Assembly (NCBI RefSeq): GCF_025917315.1
Contig: NZ_CP080627.1
Span: forward strand, 2,356,001-2,420,000
DNA from: Halomonas qaidamensis
GTDB taxonomy: Bacteria; Pseudomonadota; Gammaproteobacteria; Pseudomonadales; Halomonadaceae
Length of the DNA stretch: 64,000 nucleotides
Reading direction: 5' to 3'
Positions 7,401-16,295 of this stretch are shown piece after piece. The notes beneath the pieces were generated by a model that saw only the letters and a list, made by a program, of their open reading frames with translations, searched no databases and was not told the DNA's origin. A program made the translations under genes and the position numbers. Every line of letters starts with the position of its first letter. The first letter of the stretch is position 1.

Positions 7401-10130
7401 ATGATTTCGGAAGATATCGAGGTAAACCTATGCGAAGGCATCCTGCTGTGCGGTGAAGTACAGATGCGCCTACGCCCCAAGACACTGTCCGTTCTGGTGG
7501 CACTGATAGAGCAACAAGGCGAAGTGGTCAGCACGGCTGATTTGCGGCGCATGATATGGGGCAACGGCCCTGGTAACGAGGCGGGACCCAAACAATGCAT
7601 CCGCGAATTGCGCCGGATGCTGGACAACAACGCCCAGGACACCGGGCTAATCGAAACCGTGGGCCGGCGAGGCTACCGGCTGACGCGTCCGATCCCGCTG
7701 GTCGGCGATGCGCCTAAGGATCTTGTGGCGGCGTCGACAGTGTTCTGCATCGGACGGGATAAGGAGCTGGAAGCCCTAAGTGAAAGGGCTGCCGCCGCCA
7801 GGCGTGGTCAACGGGCAATGGCATTGATTTCAGGCGAAGCAGGAGCCGGCAAGACATGCCTTCTGGAAGCATTTGAGGCTAATTTATCCCAGCGCACGCC
7901 GCTGTGGATTGCCAGGGGTCAGGCCATTGCGCACCCTGGCGCACGCGAACCCTACGGGCTGTTGATGGATGTGTTGACGCAACTCATGGCCGGGCCTGAG
8001 GGGGCCACGCTGGTACGACTTCTGCCACTCATCGCCCCCTCTTGGGTCAAGCAACAACCCGGGCATCGCTTGGAGGCGGAAGCGCTGGACCGTACTCGCC
8101 ACAACTCAATGCTGCGGGAATTCTCGGCGCTGATGGAACGGCTGACCCGTGGCCGCCCTGGAGTTCTCGTGCTAGAAGATCTGCACTGGGCAGATCCTAG
8201 CACGCTAGCCTGGCTAGCGGCTTGGGGGCTACAACGCACACCGGCTCGATTACTGGTTCTGGGTAGCTATCGCGATGACGAATTAGACCGAGCTGGGACA
8301 CTTGCGATAACACTGGGTCAGCTGAGTCGGCAGCCAAACTGCAGGTTGATCACCCTTGGCGGTCTCGATGAGTCGGCAGTGTCTGGCTACCTTGCAGAAC
8401 GGTTCCCGGGCAACTCCTTTCCTCCCGATTTGGCGCAGGCCCTCGCCCGCCGAACCGAGGGCCATGCCATGCTCGTTGATGCGGCGGCAGACGTTTGGCA
8501 GGCGCAAGGCCTGGTGCGGCACGGCGAGGCCGGGTGGCAGCTGTCCTCCACACCCGAGGCGCTGGTCGCAGCCATTGCCCCAAGTGTCCGCATCCTGATC
8601 GAGGCCGAACGCACCAGCCGCCTGCTGGCCGAGGAGCGCAGTTTGCTTGAAACCGCCAGTGTGGCGGGACCGACCTTTTCTGCCATCGACCTAGCCGACA
8701 ACCGCGACGGGGTGGAGGCGGCGGAGCGGCAGCTGGAGCACCTCGCGCGGAACCGACGATTCATCACCCGCGCGGGCCTTAGCCAACGGCCCGACGGAAC
8801 AGTGGCCACGCGCTATGCCTTCCGGCACGCGCTACATCACGAAGCGCTCTACGATGGGCTGCCGGCAGCGAACAGGCAAGGCACGCACCGAAGGGTCGGT
8901 CTCCGACTGGAGATCAGCCACGGTCACGCAGCGGGCGAGATCGCCCCCGTGCTGGCCGATCACTTTGAACGCGGCGCTGACTGGCCGCGCGCCGCACACT
9001 ATCGTGTGCTGTCGGGGCGACGTGCGCAGGCGCGCGGCGCCCCCATGGATGCCGTCGAACAGTTCCGCCGTGCTCGGGATCTGCTAACTCGAGGCAGCGG
9101 GACCGGTACGGTGAAGCCTGGGGCCGACCGCGCGACCGAACTCGACGCCCTGCTCGGGCTCGGGGCGGCACTCATCGTCGCGGATGGGTTTACTGCGGAA
9201 GAGCTTCGAGAGGTCTACCGCCGCGCGGGGCAACTAGCTGCCGAAGTCGGCGATCCAGCCACAACGATTCCAGTTCTTGCAGGGCTCTGGAATGATCACC
9301 TGACGCGTGCTGAACTGACCCGTGCCGAAGATCTCGCGCTTGGACTGCAGGCACTCGCGAGGCAGGCCCCAGCCCATATGGCGATGGTAGCCCACAATGC
9401 CGTCGGACAGACCCGGTTTTTCACCGGCGCCCTACCGGCCTGTGCCGCAGAAATCGCCGCCGTGTTAGAGATCGCGCCAAGCCATGCCGAGCAAGACGGT
9501 AATGTACTCTTCGGTGAAGACCCAGAGGTTGTATGTCACCAGTACGCGGCCTGTGTCGCCGAATTAACCGGCGCCTCGGCAGAGGCTGAGCGGCACCTTA
9601 TCGCTGGCAGTGCGCGCGCCGACCAATTGGGCGCCGCCTTCGGGCGCGCCCAGATGCTCTGGTGCGGGGCGGTCTGCGCCCGTCTACGTAGCGATATTGA
9701 ACTAACCCGTGACCGGGCAGAAACGTTAGTCGCTCTGTGCCGGACTGAGGCGGTGCCCGTTTGGGGCGACGCAGGCGAAATGCTGGCAGGCTGGGCGCAG
9801 GCAATGTCCGGCGACACAACTGGGGCGTCGCGGATTGCGAAGGGTCTCTCGGCCTTCAGTGCGATGGGCGTCAGGATCACGCTACCCTTCTGCCACGGGC
9901 TAGCCGCAGAGGTAGCAGGGAAAATGGGCGACCCAGTCGCTGGGATGCACTCTTTACGTCAGGCTTTCGCGATCGTCCGGGCGAGCGGCGAGCGCTGGTA
10001 CCTCGCCGAGCTTCACCGGCTGCGTGCGGGTCTAGCCCAAGAGGCAGGCCGCTTCGACATCGCCCGCCACGCGCTTACACGTGCCGAAACTGTGGCACAG
10101 GCACAGGGGAGGATCGTACTGACCACGTGA
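7401..10130 (+). CDS. Winged-helix STAND-type ATPase transcription regulator
   Basis: A 909-aa regulator. Residues 1-100 are an OmpR/PhoB-type winged helix (RPKTLSVLVAL, GRRGYRL), without a receiver domain. Residues 115-400 are an AAA_16/STAND ATPase with Walker A GEAGAGKT at 145-152 and Walker B VLVLED at 255-260. The remaining half is helical and TPR-like, the usual signal-sensing arm of such proteins. It is transcribed away from the hydrolase-TpsB unit from a 215-bp shared intergenic region and is the obvious candidate regulator of it. ATG at 7401 follows GAGG about 14 nt upstream. GC-rich, matching the hydrolase block, so it probably travelled with it. Confidence 0.88.
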   Translation: MISEDIEVNLCEGILLCGEVQMRLRPKTLSVLVALIEQQGEVVSTADLRRMIWGNGPGNEAGPKQCIRELRRMLDNNAQDTGLIETVGRRGYRLTRPIPLVGDAPKDLVAASTVFCIGRDKELEALSERAAAARRGQRAMALISGEAGAGKTCLLEAFEANLSQRTPLWIARGQAIAHPGAREPYGLLMDVLTQLMAGPEGATLVRLLPLIAPSWVKQQPGHRLEAEALDRTRHNSMLREFSALMERLTRGRPGVLVLEDLHWADPSTLAWLAAWGLQRTPARLLVLGSYRDDELDRAGTLAITLGQLSRQPNCRLITLGGLDESAVSGYLAERFPGNSFPPDLAQALARRTEGHAMLVDAAADVWQAQGLVRHGEAGWQLSSTPEALVAAIAPSVRILIEAERTSRLLAEERSLLETASVAGPTFSAIDLADNRDGVEAAERQLEHLARNRRFITRAGLSQRPDGTVATRYAFRHALHHEALYDGLPAANRQGTHRRVGLRLEISHGHAAGEIAPVLADHFERGADWPRAAHYRVLSGRRAQARGAPMDAVEQFRRARDLLTRGSGTGTVKPGADRATELDALLGLGAALIVADGFTAEELREVYRRAGQLAAEVGDPATTIPVLAGLWNDHLTRAELTRAEDLALGLQALARQAPAHMAMVAHNAVGQTRFFTGALPACAAEIAAVLEIAPSHAEQDGNVLFGEDPEVVCHQYAACVAELTGASAEAERHLIAGSARADQLGAAFGRAQMLWCGAVCARLRSDIELTRDRAETLVALCRTEAVPVWGDAGEMLAGWAQAMSGDTTGASRIAKGLSAFSAMGVRITLPFCHGLAAEVAGKMGDPVAGMHSLRQAFAIVRASGERWYLAELHRLRAGLAQEAGRFDIARHALTRAETVAQAQGRIVLTT

Positions 10131-10326
10131 GAGCGGTCACGCTGGATGCAACCAAGCACGCCTATCCATTCATCGGCGTGCCTAAGCTTTTTGCAGGTTA
10201 ACTGAGCTTAAAGCGAAAGCTTCACTTGAACTCGGAGCATAGATCTTGCACAGGTGGTTAAAAACACAATTAAACTAACAGTGAAAACTTCCATACTTTA
10301 CCGTCAATATTTTTACAGGAGGCAGT

Positions 10327-10644
10327 ATGTCCGTCATATTACAGGTTCATTTCCCCTTTGATGGCCCCTTCGGTGACGAAATGGCCAACGCTATGACAGC
10401 GCTGGCCGAAAGTATCAACCAGGAACCAGGCCTTATTTGGAAAATCTGGACAGAAGATGCAGACCAGAAACAGGCAGGCGGTATCTATCTATTCGACACC
10501 CGAGCCAATGCCGAAGCCTATTGCAACATGCATACCGCACGGCTGGAAGCAATGGGAGTGACCGGCATCAGGGCAGCAATCCTGGACACAAACGCGGCCC
10601 TATCAGCTATCAATAAAGGGCCTCTCAACAGCACTACTTCTTGA
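10327..10644 (+). CDS. ydhR: YdhR-like monooxygenase-fold protein
   Basis: A 105-aa small protein whose whole length matches the YdhR family (MSVILQVHFPF at the start, EPGLIWKIWTED and GGIYLFD in the middle, YCNMHTARLEAMGV toward the end). The fold is a dimeric ferredoxin-like barrel related to ABM monooxygenases; the reaction is not established. The start is supported by a strong AGGAGG ribosome-binding site at 10318-10323. It is separated from the regulator by about 200 bp and is likely a single-gene unit. Confidence 0.85.
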   Translation: MSVILQVHFPFDGPFGDEMANAMTALAESINQEPGLIWKIWTEDADQKQAGGIYLFDTRANAEAYCNMHTARLEAMGVTGIRAAILDTNAALSAINKGPLNSTTS

Positions 10645-11172
10645 AAGTATGCCGCCTCACGCTCTTGAAATAACAGCAGCACAACTCAGAAGTGCCCAAC
10701 CTGAGGCGGCATTATGGATAATTAGGTGGAGGATCAACTCGCTTTATCCAGCTCCAGAAACCGCCTAACCCGCTCACTACCAGGATTATTGATATCAACC
10801 GACCACTACTGGTCGGCCATGCCCGACCGCGAGAATGTAGGTGGCTGATGCGCTGGGGATGGGCATCTGGCATGGTGCTGATACAGTGCTATAGCAAACG
10901 TTTTTTGTAGGGGCGAAACGGAAAATGCAGAGAAAACACCAAGACAATACTTAACTAAACTGTTGATTTAAATGGCACCTAGCAGGAGTACGACGAATTA
11001 TACAACCATTTGAATTATAAGGAATTTAATAAAATAAAAAAATACGGTATACCAATCCATATACCATCTAATAGGCATAAGCAGAATTTAGCCGAACCAC
11101 ACAGTGAGCAAATGCAAGAGCACAGAATTTTGCGCAACACCCTATTGCCTATAACAATAAGCGCTAATGGAC
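10645..11172. other. Non-coding gap with inverted repeats
   Basis: No convincing gene. An 11-nt perfect inverted repeat (ATGCCGCCTCA at 10649-10659, its complement at 10702-10712) encloses a 42-nt loop just after the ydhR-like stop, and a second pair (TGGATAA at 10715-10721, TTATCCA at 10744-10750) follows. Neither has a T-tract. They may be an RNA structure or an eroded mobile-element end. The remainder becomes AT-rich toward the defence genes. Confidence 0.4.
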
Positions 11173-11205
11173 TAAAATGTAGCTCTCATCAGGTTGAGAG
11201 CTACA
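11173..11205 (-). terminator. Intrinsic terminator of the AAA/subtilase operon
   Basis: A perfect 10-bp stem (11178-11187 with 11196-11205) and 8-nt loop, followed on the minus strand by ATTTTAG. It lies 17 bp past the subtilase stop codon, the right position to end the two-gene transcript. Confidence 0.75.
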
Positions 11206-11221
11206 TGCCTGCAAGGCTCCT

Positions 11222-13438
11222 TTAAATCTGAATATTGTTTTCTACATCAACTGATATTGCAACTGGTTCTAAAACATCATATTTCTGGCGTATTAAGTCA
11301 TAAATATTTGTAACACCGTCTATTTTTACGCTGATAACCAGAGCATACGAGACATCTGGAGCAGATGGCATTGCTATTGACCTACTAGTTTCACGAGCGA
11401 AGTACTGAATATCGAAGACTGGGTCAACTAGCTGTGTTTCAGCTTTAAAAGTATGGCAGTTATGTAAACATGTTTCCCATTTATGAGCGTCATCTCTATA
11501 TTCTCTTTCAGTTTTTTTATACTGACTACCCATTCCAAAAAAACCTTTAGTTGTCTCATCACCAATACCAACTAAGGGCCTGAATGAAACCCCAAGACCA
11601 GACCGAGTATAGTTAACCAAATGCTCTGGATCAGTATGAGATTGAATACAAAATGTTGCTTTTATCGTAGCTTCTGCATCAAGGCCCGCATCTGGAAATG
11701 GTATAGGACATCTTAGAAACTCATTTTTCTCTAGTTTTCCTTGAAAAATTATAGTAGCAAAACCTTCTTCACATTCTAATATTTCTACCGGATTCTCTTT
11801 AAATCTTCCCCAACCAACTTCCCTCCTGTCCATTCGATATCTCGTGCCTGCGGTATGCACCAAAAGGGACTTAATTGCTATAGAACTCATATCGTAATCA
11901 GAAATAGCGGCTAGTCCTGCCGCAGCTCGGAGAACTAGTGGAGCTGAGTAGCTTGTGCCCTTAACCCCCACTACTGAGCTTGCGAAAGGGTTATAAACTT
12001 TAAACAATTCCGCATCACTTCCACCATATGCAACTCCGTCAGGCTTAACATAACCAGGACTACGACCGGGCCCTACACAGCTATAGGATGCTCTATTCCA
12101 AGTCTCACCTGATAAATCGCAAGACCCTATGGCCATTGCATTCACCATATCACCTGGAGGCTGAATCCTATCGGCCCCCTGAATATCCCCATCGTTACCC
12201 GCAGCCACTGTCATTAATATTCCATGCCGCACACACAGCTGGTCTAGGCAAGCCGTCCAAGCATGCACTTCATCATCGTATATTGGCATACGAGGCCCTA
12301 AGCTAAGATTTACAAACTTATAATCTCCAGCATCCAGCACATCTATGATTTTTAATAAAACATCATACAAATCCGGATCACTGCCACTACCAGGAGAAAT
12401 AACCCGATAATGATCAACATTAGCATAAGGTTGTTTCAGTACATCACCATCACCTGATATTCTGCCGAATAAAAATGTTGAAGTGACTTCATTGCCATGC
12501 ATTATATAGTTAGCGTTAGTTGATTCTGTATCTTCCCAAACTATTTCTTCGGCCCAATCACTTAAATCTGCGGAACCGAGACCACCATCAAAAATCGCCA
12601 CTTTGAAACCCTGTTCAACTGCTTGAGCACTTGGCAATTTTATATCAGGAAAATCTAATGGTGATCGCATCGCATTAGGCATTGCAGATCTGAGCTGAGG
12701 CATTTCTCTAGCAACTCGAATGAATGAGAAATTCAATATCTCTCTAAGCTGTTTTTCAGTGGCTTTTAAAGGAAAGAAAGTTAGTGCTCCTATTTGTATT
12801 TTTTTCCGATAAACAGCTTCACCACCCCGCTTTTTCACATAATCAACGAAGGCATCTACAATATCTTCTTCTTTATGTCCAGCATGCAGAGCAACTTCAT
12901 AAAGACGAACCGTCTCCGCATCATTTCCTAATTCACCTTTATATTTATCATCACTGCTCACCCATCGAATTTTCTCAATTTCACTAATTTCCTTCTTGAC
13001 ACCCTTATTAGCCATCCCATCTTGTAGAATAGAGCGCATCACTTTTATACTTTCCATGCCACCCGCGACATACAAAGAAGCGGTACCTAACTCCTTTCCA
13101 AAATCAGACTTACGTGTAACTTTATTTGGGGTTATAACAACTTCTTTGCTTCCAACATCCCGCATACCAGCAGTTCTTAAAAGAGCATCGGGATAATAAC
13201 TTTTCGCTATAAAAGAGGGATGTAATACTAGTTCAAATATAGCCTCTCCTCGAGGCTTAGCGTCAGATTCCAGATTAGAGACACCAGCTTCAACTTCTGC
13301 CAACTCGGAATCCAATCGCTCCCGTACTTCATCAAATGTATAAGGATAATTTTTACCACCACCGCCGTTTTTAAATGGTGTTCTCAAAGACAACTTTTCG
13401 CCACGCCCTAACAACAAATTTCTATCAGCCATTCTCAT
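11222..13438 (-). CDS. ietS: IetS-like S8 (subtilisin) serine protease
   Basis: A 738-aa cytoplasmic subtilase without signal peptide. The catalytic triad is D284 (FDGGLG), H314 (MHGNEVTS) and S496 (GTSYSAP), with oxyanion Asn415 in AAGNDGD. An N-terminal domain of about 260 residues and a C-terminal beta-rich part (about 540-738) flank the protease. The gene overlaps the AAA-ATPase gene by ATGA at 13435-13438. This AAA plus S8 pairing is the IetAS family, first described as a plasmid incompatibility-enhancing pair in Agrobacterium and later shown to act as a phage-defence system. Inferred role: an effector protease released or directed by the ATPase on phage or plasmid sensing. Low GC relative to the rest of the window. 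Confidence 0.85.
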   Translation of the reverse strand: MRMADRNLLLGRGEKLSLRTPFKNGGGGKNYPYTFDEVRERLDSELAEVEAGVSNLESDAKPRGEAIFELVLHPSFIAKSYYPDALLRTAGMRDVGSKEVVITPNKVTRKSDFGKELGTASLYVAGGMESIKVMRSILQDGMANKGVKKEISEIEKIRWVSSDDKYKGELGNDAETVRLYEVALHAGHKEEDIVDAFVDYVKKRGGEAVYRKKIQIGALTFFPLKATEKQLREILNFSFIRVAREMPQLRSAMPNAMRSPLDFPDIKLPSAQAVEQGFKVAIFDGGLGSADLSDWAEEIVWEDTESTNANYIMHGNEVTSTFLFGRISGDGDVLKQPYANVDHYRVISPGSGSDPDLYDVLLKIIDVLDAGDYKFVNLSLGPRMPIYDDEVHAWTACLDQLCVRHGILMTVAAGNDGDIQGADRIQPPGDMVNAMAIGSCDLSGETWNRASYSCVGPGRSPGYVKPDGVAYGGSDAELFKVYNPFASSVVGVKGTSYSAPLVLRAAAGLAAISDYDMSSIAIKSLLVHTAGTRYRMDRREVGWGRFKENPVEILECEEGFATIIFQGKLEKNEFLRCPIPFPDAGLDAEATIKATFCIQSHTDPEHLVNYTRSGLGVSFRPLVGIGDETTKGFFGMGSQYKKTEREYRDDAHKWETCLHNCHTFKAETQLVDPVFDIQYFARETSRSIAMPSAPDVSYALVISVKIDGVTNIYDLIRQKYDVLEPVAISVDVENNIQI

Positions 13439-14508
13439 ATACCCCCTTTATTGTTAACAATCTTTGAGATGGTTGGATGACTCATCCCGGTAAGCTCAGC
13501 AACTTTTCTCCTAGAAATACCAGCAGAAACTGCACCTCTTATTGCGCTTGACCTCATATCAGGATTATCCAGCACATCTCCAAATATCGCTTGCTTAAAG
13601 ACAGCATCATCTAAAGACACATCTTCCAGAACACTCATTTTTTTAGCTGCAGAAGCAATTTTATTCAAATCAGAATATGATTTGTTGCTCATTATACATG
13701 ATATTTTACTTGCTATTTTCTCACTAACACCTAGCTGCTTAAAATAATTTTCAACAGATTCTTTATTTGGCAAATCAAACTCAACGACTTTATCAAATCT
13801 TCTCCATATAGCCCTATCAAGCAACTCAGGATGATTTGTGGCTGCAATCAATAAAGAAGTAGAAGGCCACTTATCAATAGCTTGCAGCAAGACATTCACT
13901 AAACGTTTTAATTCACCAACATCTCTGTCATCATCACGCCTCTTAGCAACTGCATCAAACTCATCTAAAAATAGAACACATGGCATTGAAGCTGCATAAT
14001 TGAAAACATTTTTTATATTTGCACCAGTCTTTCCTAATAGACTTGACATAACACTGGACAAATCCAGTGTAAAGATTGGCAAATTCATTTTTTGTGCAAG
14101 CCAAGAAGCTCCTAAGGTTTTCCCTACCCCGGGCGGGCCTGTAAACAACATCGCCTTGATTGGCTCTAACCCTGCTTCTAATAGTTTCTTTTCATGTTTT
14201 CTTTCATTTATAGCCACTTCTAATTTATCTGCAATACTCTTACTCCAAAGCGGTTCTTCTTTAAGCACCACATGATATTGTTCTGAAAGGAGACTTGCGC
14301 TGCTTTCACGATCTGTCGGTGGTTGCTTTTCAGTGCCCCTCAGAGTATGCGGACTGGCAACAAGCTCTAATAATTTTTCTGCCACTTCAGGATTTGTCTT
14401 GCGAGTACTACTCACGAACCGCCGAGCAAGAAGCGTAAACCCTGCTGAGTTACCGGCTACTCCTTGCTGAAACAGAGCAACCAATTCCTGCTCACTAATG
14501 GAAATCAT
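13435..14508 (-). CDS. ietA: IetA-like AAA+ ATPase
   Basis: A 357-aa classical AAA+ ATPase. Numbering from the TTG 15 nt upstream of the chosen start, Walker A is GPPGVGKT (129-136), Walker B LFLDEFD (184-190), sensor-1 N230 in AATN and the arginine-finger region RRFD (241-244). The last 35 residues form a helix-turn-helix (RRKVAELTGMSHPTISKIV), unusual for an AAA core and possibly autoregulatory. The ATG at 14508 is preferred over the TTG at 14523 because GAGGG lies 8 nt before it. Partner of the downstream subtilase; together they form the IetAS-type defence pair. Confidence 0.85.
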   Translation of the reverse strand: MISISEQELVALFQQGVAGNSAGFTLLARRFVSSTRKTNPEVAEKLLELVASPHTLRGTEKQPPTDRESSASLLSEQYHVVLKEEPLWSKSIADKLEVAINERKHEKKLLEAGLEPIKAMLFTGPPGVGKTLGASWLAQKMNLPIFTLDLSSVMSSLLGKTGANIKNVFNYAASMPCVLFLDEFDAVAKRRDDDRDVGELKRLVNVLLQAIDKWPSTSLLIAATNHPELLDRAIWRRFDKVVEFDLPNKESVENYFKQLGVSEKIASKISCIMSNKSYSDLNKIASAAKKMSVLEDVSLDDAVFKQAIFGDVLDNPDMRSSAIRGAVSAGISRRKVAELTGMSHPTISKIVNNKGGI

Positions 14509-15122
14509 TATCCCAACCCTCAAAATGGTAACAAAAAATCAATTTTGGTAATCCTAGCACCCAATATGGAAAGCATAAAGTGATTTTTATGGCTTTTCGT
14601 AGCCCTCCCCTGAGCTCGTCTAACGGAAAGCTCAACGGCTAAGTCTTGCCATCAGGGCCAGATGATGAGTCCTGCGCACCCAGCTCCCAGGGGACAAGAA
14701 TTAAATTTTCTTAGCAAAACCACCAATAACTAGCCATTTCCAAAAACCCAGCGCACTGTTTCAAAAAAATGTGAAGCCATAACCACGCACAGGATTTTCA
14801 CAAGGCCTTGCACGGTTTAATAAGGAAAATCTTAATTGACTTGCAATTAACCCTAGCCACCACGGCAGGTGCTTCTTTTTTGATGAGCTCCCTAAAGCAC
14901 ATAAATCCGCATGATTTCGCATGACTCCCATTCACCCAAAACCCGTCTACAGCCCAGCAACAGCGGGCTTTGGCCCATTTTGTGGAGTGCATGAAGAACT
15001 GCCCCACAAGCGAACACCGCAGGCGGGTGGGGGACAACGCGCCGTAGGGTGCGGCGGTCTGGGGGCGACGACGCAGAGATGCGCTTTCAGATATTGCGGG
15101 TTACGAGGCGGGCTGGCTTAAC
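14509..15122. other. Gap between defence genes and tRNA-Arg
   Basis: No gene recognised. The first 60 bp before the ATPase gene are AT-rich and probably hold its promoter. The part next to the tRNA (about 14990-15120) is GC-rich and purine-rich. This is where an island attachment site would be expected, because the tRNA 3' end faces this side, but I found no duplicate of the tRNA 3' end within the window and no integrase gene. Confidence 0.4.
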
Positions 15123-15199
15123 TGGCGTCCCTGGCAGGAGTCGAACCTGCGACCTGCCGCTTAGGAGGCGGCTGCTCTATCCTACTGAGCTACAGGGAC
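15123..15199 (-). tRNA. tRNA-Arg (anticodon CCT)
   Basis: A 77-nt cloverleaf read on the minus strand: acceptor GTCCCTG/CAGGGAC, D-arm GTAGCTCAG, anticodon stem GCCGC/GCGGC around loop CTCCTAA giving anticodon CCT, T-arm GGTTCGACTCC, discriminator G and an encoded CCA at 15123-15125. A consensus promoter lies directly upstream. tRNA-Arg(CCT) is a well-known integration target, and its 3' end points toward the accessory region at 1-15 kb. Confidence 0.97.
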
Positions 15200-15212
15200 T
15201 TATGGGGCGCAT

Positions 15213-15241
15213 AGTATAGCGTGTTGGTAAGAGCCAGCCAA
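15213..15241 (-). promoter_or_regulatory. Sigma-70 promoter of tRNA-Arg
   Basis: On the minus strand, TTGGCT (-35, 15236-15241) and TATACT (-10, 15213-15218) with an exact 17-bp spacer, and the tRNA begins 13 nt after the -10 box. It lies at the end of the AEC permease gene. Confidence 0.75.
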
Positions 15242-15250
15242 CCGCAGTGT

Positions 15251-16198
15251 TCAAATCCAGCCTAAAAGGCGCAGCACAAAGATACCGGCGGTGACGGTTA
15301 TGCTGGCCATTAAGGTGGTGATAGCGATGATATTAGCGGCCAGTGCTACGTTGCCATTCATTGCTTTTACCATGACAAAGCTCGCGGAGGCGGTTGGGCT
15401 GGCGAAGAATAAGAATAACAGCCCTAATTGTGCCCCAGAGAAGCCGAGCATCCATGCCGCTAGCGTGGCAAGTAACGGTAGCACAATCATTTTCATGCTA
15501 CTGGCGCTTAGCGCTGTTTGGCTGCCGCTGCGCATAGTAGTCACCGACAGCGTCGCGCCTACACAGATCAATGCTAGCGGTAAGGTTAACGAGGCGAAGT
15601 AATCCCCTGAGGTAACTAACCAGCGGGGAAGCGGAATCGAAAATGCCGTAAACGGTAGCGCAGCAAGTACAGAGATAATCAGGGGATTAGTAACGATATG
15701 CTTTAACAGGCTACGCCAGTCTGTTGATTGGCCGGGCTGATAAGCCGCCAACGCCACTACCGAAAGGACGTTATACATCATAATAACCACACCAAGCAGG
15801 AGACTGCCGGTAGAAAGTCCGTAGTTACCATACATCCCTGCGGCCAGTGCCAACCCAACAATACCGCAGTTACCACGGAACGCACCCTGCACATAAATAC
15901 CGCGGTCGGCCTTGGGCACGCGATAGCTAGCCCACACCCAGCTAATAAAGAACTGGCCAAGCGTGGCGGCGGCAAAAAACAGTAATAGAGGCACGTCTAA
16001 GGCAACGCTTAGGTCTGCTTTGATGAGACTTAAAAAAATGAGTGTGGGCAGCGTTGCTTTAAAAACCAGTGCTGACGCGGTGGAAACAAACCCGCTGTCA
16101 ATCCACTTTAGACGCTTCAGACCAATGCCTACAAACACCATGGCAAACACAGGCAGCGTGATATCTAGCGTGCGGGAAAAAATATCAAGTAGGCTCAC
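15251..16198 (-). CDS. AEC-family (auxin efflux carrier-like) permease
   Basis: A 315-aa inner-membrane protein with about ten hydrophobic segments, starting VFAMVFVGIGLKRLKWID and including the internal pseudo-repeat and cross-over glycine/proline regions typical of AEC permeases. Bacterial members carry small organic acids such as malate or malonate; substrate not predictable here. It is a single gene flanked by tRNA-Arg and by the sensor cyclase on the same strand. Confidence 0.85.
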   Translation of the reverse strand: MSLLDIFSRTLDITLPVFAMVFVGIGLKRLKWIDSGFVSTASALVFKATLPTLIFLSLIKADLSVALDVPLLLFFAAATLGQFFISWVWASYRVPKADRGIYVQGAFRGNCGIVGLALAAGMYGNYGLSTGSLLLGVVIMMYNVLSVVALAAYQPGQSTDWRSLLKHIVTNPLIISVLAALPFTAFSIPLPRWLVTSGDYFASLTLPLALICVGATLSVTTMRSGSQTALSASSMKMIVLPLLATLAAWMLGFSGAQLGLLFLFFASPTASASFVMVKAMNGNVALAANIIAITTLMASITVTAGIFVLRLLGWI

Positions 16199-16295
16199 AA
16201 AAGCACTCTCAATCGAATAAGCAGATGCTTATATTCTATCGTCACCCAAGATTTGTCGACCGGCTGCGGCTCACCCTAACGAGGATTTATGTGCT

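Noticed and set aside
10690..10775. Possible integron attC site (GCCCAAC and GCCTAAC)
   Set aside because: The matching GTTRRRY core partner is missing and there is no integron integrase or cassette array.
11010..11225. A 71-codon plus-strand open frame before the subtilase stop
   Set aside because: Overlaps the terminator hairpin and the subtilase gene end; no ribosome-binding site or family features.
14798..15121. Short open frames beside the tRNA
   Set aside because: No family features, poor start context and overlap on both strands.
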